Assembly (NCBI GenBank): GCA_023846275.1
Contig: JAIUJO010000142.1
Location: 1,190,409-1,254,408 of the forward strand
Direction: 5' to 3'
From: Vanilla planifolia
Taxonomy: Eukaryota > Streptophyta > Magnoliopsida > Asparagales > Orchidaceae
Length of the DNA: 64,000 nucleotides
Under the pieces are notes generated by a model, which made no database searches, was not told where the DNA came from, and was given only the letters and a program-made list of their open reading frames with translations. The position numbers and the translations under genes are program-made. Below are positions 48,321 to 60,700 of this stretch, piece by piece. Position 1 is the stretch's first letter; each line of letters begins with the position of its first letter.

Positions 48321-50598
48321 TGTAAGATATGGTAATAGATTCTTCTTTCTATTATAATCATCTTTTCTTATGATATTCTAATTTCATCATATGTAAAAGT
48401 TATTCTTTTAATCCTCCTATCTTTTAACCACCAATCCCAAATACTTAAGAATAATATCCATATCTTATCAAGAATTCGTGGTCAGATAGAAGGATGAGAG
48501 AAAAATTTAATAATAGAATAAACTTATAAGTTCATTTTTATACATTTAGCCTTATCAAGGTTCATGTGTTGCTTTTTAAATCTTACAATTCCTCAATGCT
48601 TCCAATTTTAGAATTTAAAATTTTAAAATTAAACAATAAATTTGTCTATATTGAATGTTAAAATATATTTAAATTTCAAATTATAATTTAGAAAAAATTG
48701 TAAACATTAATTAAATAAATAGTAATTAAATGGCTAAAAACATTATGCATAGCACACACTATATCAAATAAATTTAATAAAGAACTCTAATTACTATAGC
48801 TACATATCATTCTCATTGTTTTCATCAAAATAAGGATAATAAATGCATTTCCCCATTACTAGTTAAGTCTAAGAATGATAGTTGGGAATTACATTTATAT
48901 TCATTATTGTTTTACTTATAATCGAGCTGTCAGAATATTCGTAATTATAAATATACCTCTAAATGATTTTTCTACCCCAATTTTCTTACCACATTGTGTA
49001 TTAATGAATAAAAGATTGTGGATGACATTAATCTTTTCCAATATTTTGATAATATATTTCTACATTTGCTTTAAGACAATATAATGATGAACTTTTTGCT
49101 AAAAAAGCTATAAATATTTGTGCAAACTGACAAAAAGATCAACAAGATATTTACTAACTCTTTGTTAAGATAGAAAATCATACCAGATAGATCTCATGGC
49201 ATCTACGATAGAGATTGTAGTAATATTAAAGATTTAACATACGATATAAATTTTTTACTAATTTATTTAATAAAAAATCTTAGCTTCAACCTGAACCTTT
49301 AAAAATGTTTTAAATGAATCCATTGATTTCCCCTTTGATATGTTATTATACAATAATTTCAGAGATACTAAGCCTTGAAAGCTGTTATGACACCTTTGAT
49401 TCACACTTGGTAAAATATATTTATAAACAAAAGTGTAAAATAAGTTGAAATAATATGGACTTCAATTTATTGTAAACTACAAATACAATAACAAATTTTA
49501 AAAATAATTGGTAAGATATTTAGTTAATTGATACAAAATTTTGAAAAATGTGATATCATAGCAAATGAAATAAAAGTTATGATGTCAACAAAATTAACAA
49601 TAATTGTTAAGATAACTATATAATTGATGCAATTTGAGTATTACAACAAGAATTGTTTTAAATAGAATAACAATTGATACCAACTAATACGATGATTATT
49701 TGCAAGAATTTGAAATTTTGAGCATATAAGATGTATCATAATTGTTTTTCTTGCTCACCAAAACAAGGATATTTTTTTCTAAAGCTTGGGCTCATATTTA
49801 AATGATTTAATAATGTAAGTCGATTAACCAAACTAAGTAATGATCCTACTAAACATAGTTTTAACACAAACATTTGAAGCTTTAAAACTATAATTTAAAT
49901 TACAAAAGCATTTAAATGAAAACTCATATAAATTAAAACTTTTATGCTCTTATGATCAAATTATTAGGCCAACTTAATAAACCTTAATCACGTAGATTAT
50001 AAAAACAACATAAATTACGCTTCATTCAATAATTTCAATTATACATATAGTAACTAATGTCCTAAAGATTAATGTTGGAAATTTTACAGTAAGATTTTTA
50101 AATTATAATTTTATTGCATTTTAAGTATATTATATTTAAATTATAAAATAATTTTTTTAAAGAAATATTTAAAAAAGAACATGAATTTTAAAAATTATAT
50201 TTTTTTAGAAAAGTAATAAGAAATTGGCTTAGACTAAGTAAAGCAATACAACTAAGAAAATTATTATTGAAAAGCAATGTTTAAAATTTTCTCATACTAT
50301 CTCTGAAATGGTTCTCTTTATAATGTAAATTAGATTGAAGAGTTGTCAGTAACGTAAAACTTATCATAAATTGAAACATTAAGTAGAAAAATGTTTTGAA
50401 TATTCAATACATATATATTATGTATTCAAAATTTTTTAATAATGGAAACATAACGAATTTGTTAGTTTATAAAACTTTTTAAATAATTGAAAAAATTTAT
50501 TATAATGGAAACTAAATATTGTAGAATTTATTTAACATGTTTACATTTATAATAAAAGATCTAATAATAATTTAAAAATCATAAAGAATTAAAAAAAG

Positions 50599-50601
<3 letters not shown>
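48321..50601. other. AT-rich intergenic DNA, no gene
   Basis: Nothing recognised. The frame at 48875-49084 has no family motif. Confidence 0.5.

Positions 50602-50674
<73 letters not shown>
50602..50674. repeat. (TA)n microsatellite, about 73 bp
   Basis: Uninterrupted alternating AT/TA run, self-complementary and able to extrude as a cruciform. It is expected to be highly length-variable. Confidence 0.98.
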
Positions 50675-50678
<4 letters not shown>

Positions 50679-52349
50679 TAAAGAAATAGAGTGATAAAAA
50701 AATTAGATTTCTTGTATAATACTTAATATTGTAAAAGTTAAATTGAAAACATTCAAATTATAAAAAAAGTTGTAAATTTTTTAAAAAGATAAAATTTTCC
50801 AAAATTCTAAAAATTACAAAAAAATTATTATCACGTCAAAATATTAAAAATAATTAAAAATAGGGCAATATAATGCTAGTAATGCAAGATCATAATATTT
50901 TAAATAAATTACATTTCATATTAAATAAAAATTTACATATTGAAATAATTTTGAAACTTTTGAGTTATTTTTACATTATATGAATATGACATTATAATTA
51001 AATCAATCCATAATAATTTCTATAATAAAAAATTATAAAATAATTGCTTAAATAAAACAATTATAATAAGAATGACATAAATGCTGGAAAATATAAATCA
51101 CAAACAAAAAAATACACTAAACACAATAAAATATTTCAAACGGCAATTCATACATTTCTTTATCAAAAAGGCTTCCTTAAAGTTGTGCAAATAAATCTTG
51201 ATGTCACAAATAAAAAATATTAAAGTTTAATGCATAGAAAAAAAATTTAAGGGAATTAATTAGGATGTTTTGCTCATCTTCAACAAAATTTGAAATATAT
51301 TTGAAGAATGGTTTTGACAATCTCTGTTGCACCTTTTGTTAGTGGGCTAACTTACATTACTAAAATTTTCAAGTATATTTTGGATTTATAGTAATTAGTA
51401 AGGACTATTCATAACAAAATATATTTCTCTTTTCATTTGCTTGATAAAGTTAACGAACCACCTTCGTACATAATTTGAAGCTCTAATATTCTTTTTCTTT
51501 TTTATTTGCAATTATATGTATTAAACATTATGAGATGTTAATTAGCATAATACAAAATGCATTTCATTTTTTAAATAATTAGTATAACTCATTGTTTCTT
51601 ATGTTACAAAGGTTTTATTTTTTTAAAAATATATTTTTTTAATTTTTAACAGTCAATTTTTTTTATCTATCGATAATTATTAGTTTAATTATTTTGTAAA
51701 ATACACTTTCTCGCAAAATTTAACATCAATATATTTTGCATATTTTTTATATATTTTATTCTTCTTTGTTATTTAACATCAAAATCTAAAGTGATCATAT
51801 CTTTAGGTAAATCAATAGCAAATAAAAATTCAACTAGTACATATGATGGTCAATCAATTATAAATAAATGCAAAGTTGTTATTAACATAAAAAAGTATAG
51901 CTTCGATTCATTTAATGTTTAAAAAGGGCATGTCATTTAAAATGTTCAATATGTTTTCTATTTACATTAAGATAAAACTAACTATTTAATATTTCTATAT
52001 TTTATAATATACAAATATTGCTTTCATAAGATAGGCACTTGTACTTTCTAGAGTAAATATTCATGTGCACCAAAAATCATAACATCAAAAAGTTAAATAA
52101 CTATGGGTGGTGACAACTTTTATCTTAGTGCATGGTTTCCATAGAATGTTTTTAACAACAAATTGATCAAAAAAGTATAGAACAAAGTAAATATTATCAA
52201 ACTACTATACTATTATCTTGTAATACAGCTTCAAATCATAACATTATGTAAAAAAAAATGGCCATCTTTTTAACGTAATATCTGTGCATGCAAACATTAG
52301 TTTGATAGTCATCAAATAATTATGCATAATGGACCAACACAATTTATAT
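50675..52349. other. AT-rich intergenic DNA, no gene
   Basis: Nothing recognised besides low-complexity A/T sequence. Confidence 0.5.
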
Positions 52350-53190
52350 CTATTAATTTGTTTAAGTAAATTGTGTCAAGTATGACCCATATATTTGTCC
52401 TGGCAAATAGGTGAATGACATCTCAAGAACACTAAGTGTAGCCAACCCCAATAAGTTCATTATCATATGTAGTTGATTATAAGCATGAAATATTTCAATT
52501 ATTTCAAAATGTGTTAGTAAATAAAAGTTATTGCCAAACTTGAGATTTCTACATTGATGTGCATTTTTGCAATCGAACTGGCCAGATCATGCCCCCATTT
52601 ATGAAAAGCTAAATTTTTTTAGCTGTTCCTCCAGCATAGTTGATCGAATAGTTGAGTCTCTTCACCCATGTGAACAGCAATATGATCATTGTTATTATCC
52701 ATCTGACTTTCAAATCCATTGCTCCAGTTCCTATCTCATTATAATTATATTTGGACTTTCTTATTTAAGTTGATTAAATGATTACCACTTCATTTATTTA
52801 ATCTGATGATAGTTGTACAATCTTCTCCATCTATATTGACTAGCTTTCTAAAAAGTAGATTCTAGTCATTAGAGAGTTATTTTTTGAGTCTTCTTATTTC
52901 AACTATATAGATGGATCATTTATCAAACATTAAAATAATTGAATTAGACTTGAAAATTTTCATACAAGTTGAATGAAATGGTTAAAATGATGTTCAAACT
53001 ATGAGTAATAAAGTTTTGCACAATTGCTAAAGCCATAGATTTTAATCAGTCTCTATTTCTCCTACCTTTGTTCATAATTGTTTTTGCATTTCTTGGAAAC
53101 ATGTACTTCATTCATTAGTAATACAACTTTTTTAAAAGAATTAAAGATGTAATAAGTTTTGTAAGAAAAAAAGGTAAAGTTTTGTGGGCA
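52350..53190 (+). repeat. Direct repeat, left copy (partner 54310-55145)
   Basis: Collinear with 54310-55145. Landmarks are gtagccaacccc/gtagccaaccca, ccaaacttgagatttct, atagttgatcgaatag/atagttgattgaatga, tatgtgaac-type blocks, gattttaatcagtct/gattttaatcaatct, and ttcattagtaatacaac/ttcattagtagtactac. By eye identity is about 70-75%. The open frame 52567-52773 lies inside and is not conserved in the partner, so it is not a gene. The pair could be the LTRs of a small element with a 1.1-kb interior, or two inserts of one repeat. Confidence 0.75.
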
Positions 53191-54309
53191 ACTCAAGTTC
53201 TGTTGATGAAAAAACAATTTTTAGATTATGTCCTAGAACTTACACAATTCTAATTTTTGGTGACAATTTAAGTGCAATTTATTTAGCTAAAGGTCCTATT
53301 CAACACTCCTGAATAAAACATATATAATTAAGATATAACTTCATTTTAGAGCATGTATAAAAAATATTTCGATTTGTGTTATTGTTTACTTAATTAGTAG
53401 ATAATTTTATTGAGAAATTGGGTATTAAAGTATTTAATAAACCTAGATTATGCTTAAGTGTCGTTAACCCATTTGAATTATTACAAAAATGGAGAGAACT
53501 AAGTGTTACAAGTATGGATGAGGGTAAGCTAGAATTGAAGAAGAGTATATGGGCTATCGTATAAGGTATATATTATAATGTTGAATATTAATTGATTTAA
53601 TTTTTCCATTAATGTTATATTTTTCCTATAGCTTTAGTTTTATAATCCTCAATGATGAGATTGTTATACCTTTTAATATGATGATCACAAAACCCCTATG
53701 TATTTACCAATTCTTTGTTGAACTTAATAAAATTTTTGCAAGATCTCATATAGTGTTCCAAAAGTTAGGACTTGTTCGAGCAAAAACTATACATAAATAG
53801 TGAATATAATTTGATAGCTTAATCTATTGGCTTTGGAGCCAAAGATTGTGGTCTTTGTAGATTTTCTAACCAAAGAAGAATTTCATCTCTAAATTTTTAC
53901 AATTAACATGTTAAACTTCTACTTTTTTTCATAAATATGGAAAATAAACTATCATCTTTCGTGCATATTTGACTTTGGCTCAAGTTATATTTAATCAAAA
54001 AGCATTTTAATTCCTTAAAATCTTATAAATATTAAACTTTTTTAATATATAATAATTATTATTATAATAATATTTTTTCCTAAGCACTCTCAACCATTAA
54101 GCTCGAAAAGCTTAGGTCAAATAACATGCAACACATAGAGGCAATAGCCTTTGGGACCCCCACAAGCTAAGAACCTGATCAAATCTAAAACGAGTCAAGC
54201 CCAAGTATCAATCAAGTCAGGTTACTATCATAGCCTCTTAGTTAATTTGTTGAAGGCATTACTTATGAATAAGCTTAGGCAAAACTAGTCATGGTAGACA
54301 CTTTAATCA
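53191..54309. other. Interval between the direct repeats, no gene
   Basis: About 1.1 kb, AT-rich, with a slightly more balanced stretch at 54080-54260 (caacacatagaggcaatagc...). No gag, pol or transposase motif is seen. The frame at 53612-53800 has no recognisable domain. Confidence 0.5.
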
Positions 54310-55145
54310 GTTTAGGAAAATTGAGTTAGATAAGACCCATACATCCCCACTAACGACCATGGTCATGACTTTTTATAAACACCTAGGGGTAGCCAACCCA
54401 TTAGGCTGATTGTAATATGTACATGATGTATTATTATCACAAACAAAATTCAACTATTTCATAATATGAGACAAAACACAAGCTATTACCAAACTTGAGA
54501 TTTCTGTACTAACTGATCATGCATTTTCATAATCGAGTAGTGCAGATCACACTAATATCTATGAATTGTTAAAATGCTTTAGTCATTTTTCTAGAATAGT
54601 TGATTGAATGATTGAGAGTCACTTTGCCTATGTGAACAATAATCTGATCACCATTACTTTCCATCCAACATTTGAATCCAACTACCTAAATCTTATGTCG
54701 TCGTGATTAAGTAAACACCTTTTATCACTCAAGTTTATCCAATGGATCCCACTACATTCGCTTCATTGAACTGTAGTTGTATGATCGTTTCCATCTATTG
54801 TTGCTAGTTTTTTAAAAACTAGATTTTTGCTATTGTGTGAGTTCTTTTTAGATTTTTTTTATTTTATTTATAAATAAATATCATTTACCATATCTTAAAC
54901 TATTGAATCAAACTTGAAAAGTTTTATACAAGTCCAACTGAACTTCAAACTATGAGCAACACAATTTTAGTTAATTATAGGTGCTATGGATTTTAATCAA
55001 TCTACATTTCTCCCATTTTCCTTCATAATAGTTTTTGTATTATATGGTAATATCTCTTCATTCATTAGTAGTACTACTCTTGTTTAAAAAATTAAAGGTA
55101 TAGTTATTTTTGTAAGCAAAAAAAGTAAAGTCTAAAATTTTTTCA
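54310..55145 (+). repeat. Direct repeat, right copy (partner 52350-53190)
   Basis: Second copy in the same orientation, offset by about 1.96 kb. Homology fades after the aaagtaaag block near 55130. No TG...CA ends or target duplications were found. Confidence 0.75.
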
Positions 55146-55829
55146 TGTAACCTGAATTTCTCAAATTTTGGTATCTCATTGGAGCATTAATATATATTTT
55201 TTTAACTCTACCAGTTTCGACAAAAGGGAGTGGTTAGTAGAAAACTAATCGGGGATTGGGGGTGGATGTTAGCACAAATTTTAGTGGAACCACTTAAAAA
55301 TCTTTTTTGCATTCTGTTTATGGGTAAGAATTTTCATTTTATTGTTATGTTTTATTTAAAAAATCTTTATTTTATACTAAAAAATGATTTTCTAATTTTT
55401 GGAATAAAAAATTTTGTTAAACACACAATTCATCTCACTTTTATTATTCATTTTTCCGCACACGTTTTATGACAAAAAACACTTAGTTTCTTGACCATGA
55501 TATAATCTTTTCTATTCTTTTTCTATACTTGGTTCTAACAATATATTTAATCAATTGACTTGTTTTTTGACATTAACGTCCTTCCAATGTTTTTCACGTA
55601 TCATATCTACAAGGAAAGCTAGATAATTAATTAGTATGTTGCTTAATTAAGTCATTAAACATCAAAGCATAATTGAGAATTTCTCATGGGATAAATAACA
55701 ACTTTTTATTTTATGATGACTTTCCATGTAAGTTTTGGATAAGGTAATAGAATTTAGTGCAACAAATCATTTGCTAGATATTATCAAGTCAAGCTAGATT
55801 TGGAAGTAATTAAAGCACATGGTTGAGCT
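55146..55829. other. Spacer, no gene
   Basis: The 80-residue frame at 55230-55472 has no recognisable domain and is T-rich at the end. If copia C kept a 3' LTR it would lie here on the minus strand, but no terminus was seen. Confidence 0.45.
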
Positions 55830-56225
55830 CACTTTCACTCAAGGAACCTCCCCTGAAAGAAAGCTTAGTTTCTCCCACTTTTGTCATTGTAAAAGTCTTC
55901 TAATTTCGTGTAATAAATCTTTACTAAGAAGCTTTGTTAAAGTGCTAACTTTTTTCATTTTGTTAGCAACAAATTTTATGTCTAACATATTTCATTCTAC
56001 GTAGTCCATGATGAAATGGTGCCTAAAATAAATTTCTTCAATATTATAGTACTTTATATCTTTTTGAGTTAGAAAAAAAGCATACAAATTGTCATATTTT
56101 TTGGGAATTGTTTGTAAATGTATTCCCATATATTCTAATTTCCTTTTCAAACAAAAAAAATTTACTAAAAATCCTCCTAATGCTATATATTGTGGTTCAT
56201 TTCTTACAAAAATAGTAGTTGTGCA
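55830..56225 (-). pseudogene. Copia C RNase H
   Basis: The minus strand reads EPQYIALGGFLVNFFCLKRK then YMGIHLQTIPKKYDN and, in shifted frames, HHG-like and KYVRHKICC remnants. These match the copia RNase H blocks EAEYxALxxCxAQxxWLKxQLxDYGI, CDNxSAI and the HIEIRHHFIRD and ADIFTK regions. The catalytic CDN block reads YDN, retaining the Asp. Confidence 0.85.
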
Positions 56226-57370
56226 TTTTTTTGCTATATCATTAGTTGAAGAAGTGCCAAAAATGATTAAATACCTAAAATGATTTTCTTATTTTTTCAA
56301 GAACCTACATAATCTTTGTAGCCATATCCTGTGAGGTCATGGCATAAAATAATTTTGCGATACCAAAACCTTAATACCTTTCTTTCAAGCAATTATCAAA
56401 ATAGTCTTTTTATAACTATTAGATGGATTTCGTTTTGAAATTTTTCAATAGAAGTCCCACACTATAAGCTATGTGAGATGTTCTAATAGTCAAGTAAAGA
56501 ATGTATCATTTCTTGGCATACATTGAAATCTATTTGTTTCCCATTCTCATGTTTATTGAATACTATGGTGTGTACTCTTGAAAATAAAATTGCATTTGAT
56601 GTTCTTATTTCACGTAATTTTAACATCTTATTTTTATTCTTTATTTAGGACACAAGGATACCTTTCTTATCCTACTTAACTTTTGATCCAAAAAATATCT
56701 AACCTCGCCCATTCTATTCAAGTCAAATGCAACACCTATAAGCTTACTAAAGCATTCACATATGCCCAAGTTGGTTGATCCAAATATTATATCATCTATA
56801 TAATCTTCAATTAGAAGAAGTTCATTAGCACAACTCATGATGAATAAAGCCTTATCTACATTCCAATCCTAAAGTAATGTTTGATTAGAAATCTTTTAAG
56901 TATGTTCATAACTGGATCTTTCTTCTTGTTGCAATTCATATGATTCTTTCATTAGCTTATCACATGATTTTGATGATGAAAATGTTGAATGCAATCCAAC
57001 TATCCTACATACACTTTCTCCTAAATAACAACATTTAAGAAGGTGGTTTTAACATCCATGCGATATAGGTCAAATAACTTGTATTAAGAAAAAAGTAAAA
57101 ATGACCTTGTTGCCTTCAACTATACCAATTGTTCATGTATTCTTTTTATGTTTAGTCCTACTTGATTATAACCCTTTACCACTAGCTTTCCCTTATTTTT
57201 AATGTTAACCACACTATCATTTACTTCTTATTTTTGAGTACCCACTTTTTGCCACAGTAATGTAGTCACTAGGAAGTGCTATTAACTCCAAAGCATTCCT
57301 TTTCACAACAAGTTGACACCATTCAGCATGGCCAAATAAAAAAATTCTTTCCTCATGGCTTCACTTGTAT
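56226..57370 (-). pseudogene. Copia C reverse transcriptase and connection
   Basis: The RT start (57140-57370) shows SSEAMRKEFFYLAMLNGV and KGKLVVKGYNQV, matching EAMxxxxWxxAM and KARLVAKGYxQ. The open frame 56641-56838 holds YIDDIIFGSTNLGICECFSK and GEVRYFLDQKLSRIRK, with YIDD at 56791-56802 being the catalytic YVDD box with both Asp retained. The connection (56230-56560) shows ENGKQIDFNVCQEMIHSLL, SHSL and FDLTGYGYKDYVGS-like remnants. These match NGKxVDxxxYRxMIGSLLYL and FDLxGYxDADxAG. It is the best-preserved RT catalytic box in the window, but flanking stops rule out function. Confidence 0.88.
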
Positions 57371-57559
57371 TTTGAGGTACAAATTTTGAAATAGATGCAT
57401 GATATAAGATTTCTTTTTAAAGAAAGGCTTTGGTTTGTACTGCAAAAGAGAGGTCACTTGAGATTGCATCCCTAAGGTTATTTTCATTCTACGTAACTCC
57501 TTTGATGCAACTATTTCCTTATTTTTTAATTTTTAACATTTCATTTATGTACTTCATTG

Positions 57560-57780
57560 AAGATCAAGGATACCCTTTTTATCCTTGTTAACTTGGATTC
57601 AAGAAAATAAGAAACATCACTAATTATCAAGAGATTCCCTCCATTATCTTTTTTTCTAATGTTTAATCCCTATCTACTTATAGATGTAACTCTACTATCA
57701 AAATATGCATAAGTTTTCATGTTTGGGTTTCTTGTTATTGAAAAGTACATATAATATTTTATTCATAATTGGTTTGATAA
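57560..57780 (-). pseudogene. Extra copia RT fragment (element D)
   Basis: The minus strand reads SDVSYFLESKLTRIKRVSLI, the same block as GEVRYFLDQKLSRIRKVSL in copia C. It lies upstream of the copia C RT start instead of at its proper place. It must therefore come from a second related copia insertion or from a local duplication of RT sequence. The YVDD box that should precede it cannot be read. Confidence 0.6.
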
Positions 57781-60700
57781 TAAATCTATTTAAACATTTA
57801 GATGATTAGAATGGTTGAATTATTATGACATTATGATTTTGAGATCCAATATAACCAAAGTAAAAATAAAAGTAGACACTAATGTTTTAATAATGGGATA
57901 AAAATAATTAGATATGTGACATAGATGAAGCTTATTATAATTGAATGATTTATGTTATATCCATATCAAACAGAATGAACTTTACTACATTTGTCATGAT
58001 GGCATATCAACAATAAGAAGACATTGTCTTAAGCTAGCTTGCTGATGCAGGGAAGATTAAAAGCAAAATATTTTTAGGTAGAGATGTTAAATGAAACATA
58101 ATTAAAAATTGGTTTTCTGCCAAAAAAAAATAATATTTTTCCTATTAAGGAAACAGTTTTTTTGGAAAACAAATAAGTTAAATATGTGTTGAAAAAATAG
58201 TAAGGCTCATGCAGTATGGCAAAAACTATTATATTACATAAGACTCCAAATTTAGATCGTACTTTTTTAAAAGGTTGTGTTGCATATTATAAGAAACTAT
58301 TGTTTAAAGCTATATTCTAGCCTAAAATAGAAGTCAATGATAGAGAATATTTAAAACAATTAAGAATTTGTTCCCTTTATGAAATTTTTTTTGACGTAGT
58401 TAGAAAAAGTGTTTGAATTTTAATTAATTTTCTTATAGTAATAATTATTAATCTAGCATGGAGATGGCACCTTATGTAGTATTATATAATATATTATGTT
58501 ATCGTTATACTGATATTAACAAATTAACAATACCCTTCTTCATATAGATATGATTTTAGAAATTGTTAAGAAGATCCACTTAATGAAAGCATGAATTAAT
58601 AAAGAAAAGGTTTACTCCATGCATGTTTTGAAATGAAAATAAAGTCAAAGGATTGTTGGAAAGAGGATCTTGTATTGTTAAGGGTTAATGAAATAAAATG
58701 CATTATAATTTGTGGAAAATGGGTATAATTAAAGATAAGGAATTTTATGCCTTTATATTATTGAAATAAATTGTTACATTACTTACAATATAGTTTTGTC
58801 ATTATCATTAGCTAGGCAATATACATTATTTTTTCTTTTTGTTTTATCAAAATTTGTTGCTAATACTACTTAAATATTTCAACACGATCAATGTTGCTTG
58901 ATGTTGCATCCTTAATGATTTCATATGGAAAGGACAATGAGGTTCATAACATGGGAATTCAAGAAAAAAATGAGGGAGAGCATCCCATGTTGAATGTAGA
59001 ATGGATAAGTTATACTAACTGGTATCTACTTGGGAAGTAGAGGAAGAGTTCGATCAGAGGCATCCCAATACTTTTTGAATTTGAATGATTATATTCTTAT
59101 ATGAAGGGAAGTCTACAAAATATTTAATAGACTTCAACATTTTTTTAACATTTGTTGAATATATATAAGTCCATTTAAAATCTTATATTAATATGATTAA
59201 ATGAAATTTTCATATGCATATTTTTTTATAATATCCCAAAGACTATTTTTTGGAAGAACTAATAATGTAGATGAGAATTCAAATATGGTAGAACAAATGA
59301 AAATGAGCCCTAAATAATAATTCTTCTTCAAATTAAAATGGATATGCCATAAAAAATACCAAAACTTTTTAAAAATAAAATTAATTTAATTCCAAGGAAA
59401 TTTTAAGGAAAAATAATAAATGAACCAAATTTAGAAATATATGCATTTTTTATTTAAATAAACAACACTTGGAGAAGTTTATTTTTTAAAATTTTTCAAA
59501 ATAACTTTTATAAGTCATTTGCAATAGAATGTGAAAGAAATAGTAATCTTTATAAGGTTTTGTTCCCAATGGATATCTAATATAATAAAAATTATGTACT
59601 AAATGAGGAGAATTATGATAAAAATGCAACTAATAACAAAGATATTATAGTTGGGATTGAAATCAAAAACTATTATAAAGGTTAGGAAGAGAGACAAATC
59701 AAATAATTGTGAAAGTTCCTTTTAAGGGAAGAAACAAGTTTCATGGATATATGATGCTTTTCAGATGAAGGAAGGTTAGTCAACTGTTGAAGGTGGATTG
59801 AATTTTCTGAAAAACTAAGAAACGATCCAATTTAATACGTATGTCACACAAGACATTTAATATTCTTAATAATATTTTCACTAGTCCTAAGGGGAGTTTT
59901 ACAATGGTAAAGGCTTGAGGCAGATGAGACATTATTGCAACTAGGTACCAAATGGTCACATAAATGAATAGAATGGTACAAAAGTGTTGTCAAAAGGAGT
60001 CTATCACTATCAAATGATAGTTGATAGTTTTATGATAATTTCATAATATATTTTATGGTTTAGTGTATTATGTTTTTTACCGTTAGTCATGATTCTTTAT
60101 TTGATAATAATAAAAACTAAGAATTACTAATAAATTTGTTAAAGAGAATTTGTAAATTTTAAAAAATTATTGCTTATGTTAATATGAGAACTCGCAAAAG
60201 GAAGAGGAGTTTTACCTTGAATTTAAGAAAGAGATTTATTTTAAATTTAATTTTAGTTATCTTAATTTTATTTTTATTAGATGTTAAGCTTTATTTAAAT
60301 CACTCATATAAGGTACAAAAATTTAGTCTTTTTCAAATTAATCTTTTTAAAAAAGTATTAGGATTCTAAAATCTTGATCTTATCTTTACCATCGAGAAAT
60401 CATTTTGTTCTTATCATTCCTTTGAAAGTTCTCCTTGCAAAAAGTCTATTTTAAATATAAAATATTTTTGTAAAAAAATAATAAGAGAGTTAAAACAAAA
60501 AAAACATATTACTAAAAAAACAAAAGGCTTAGTTAGAGCACAGTGCTTGAATACATCTAATAATGTTTATCATGTCGATAAAATAACTCTCAAACCTATC
60601 AAAAAATTTTGATTCATTCACAACTCATGAATCCAAACATAACTTACTTCTAGAGCATAGCTTTGGGTAGACAAACCCAAAAAAATGCAAAATTTTCAAT

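Larger units (their letters stand above)
55830..57370 (-). pseudogene. Ty1/copia retrotransposon C, RT-RNase H remnant
   Basis: The 3' half of a copia pol, read on the minus strand from RT start (about 57370) to the RNase H end (about 55830). It is a different copia lineage from A: the same motifs are present but the sequences differ markedly. Integrase and gag are not found upstream; instead another RT fragment sits at 57560-57780. LTRs were not recognised. Confidence 0.85.

Noticed and set aside
52567..52773. 68-residue frame with several Cys residues
   Set aside because: It lies inside a non-coding direct repeat and is not kept in the partner copy at 54310-55145.
60184..60369. Small basic-hydrophobic protein (MRTRKRKRS...)
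   Set aside because: T-rich low-complexity translation with no promoter context, no homology that I recognise and no conserved length.
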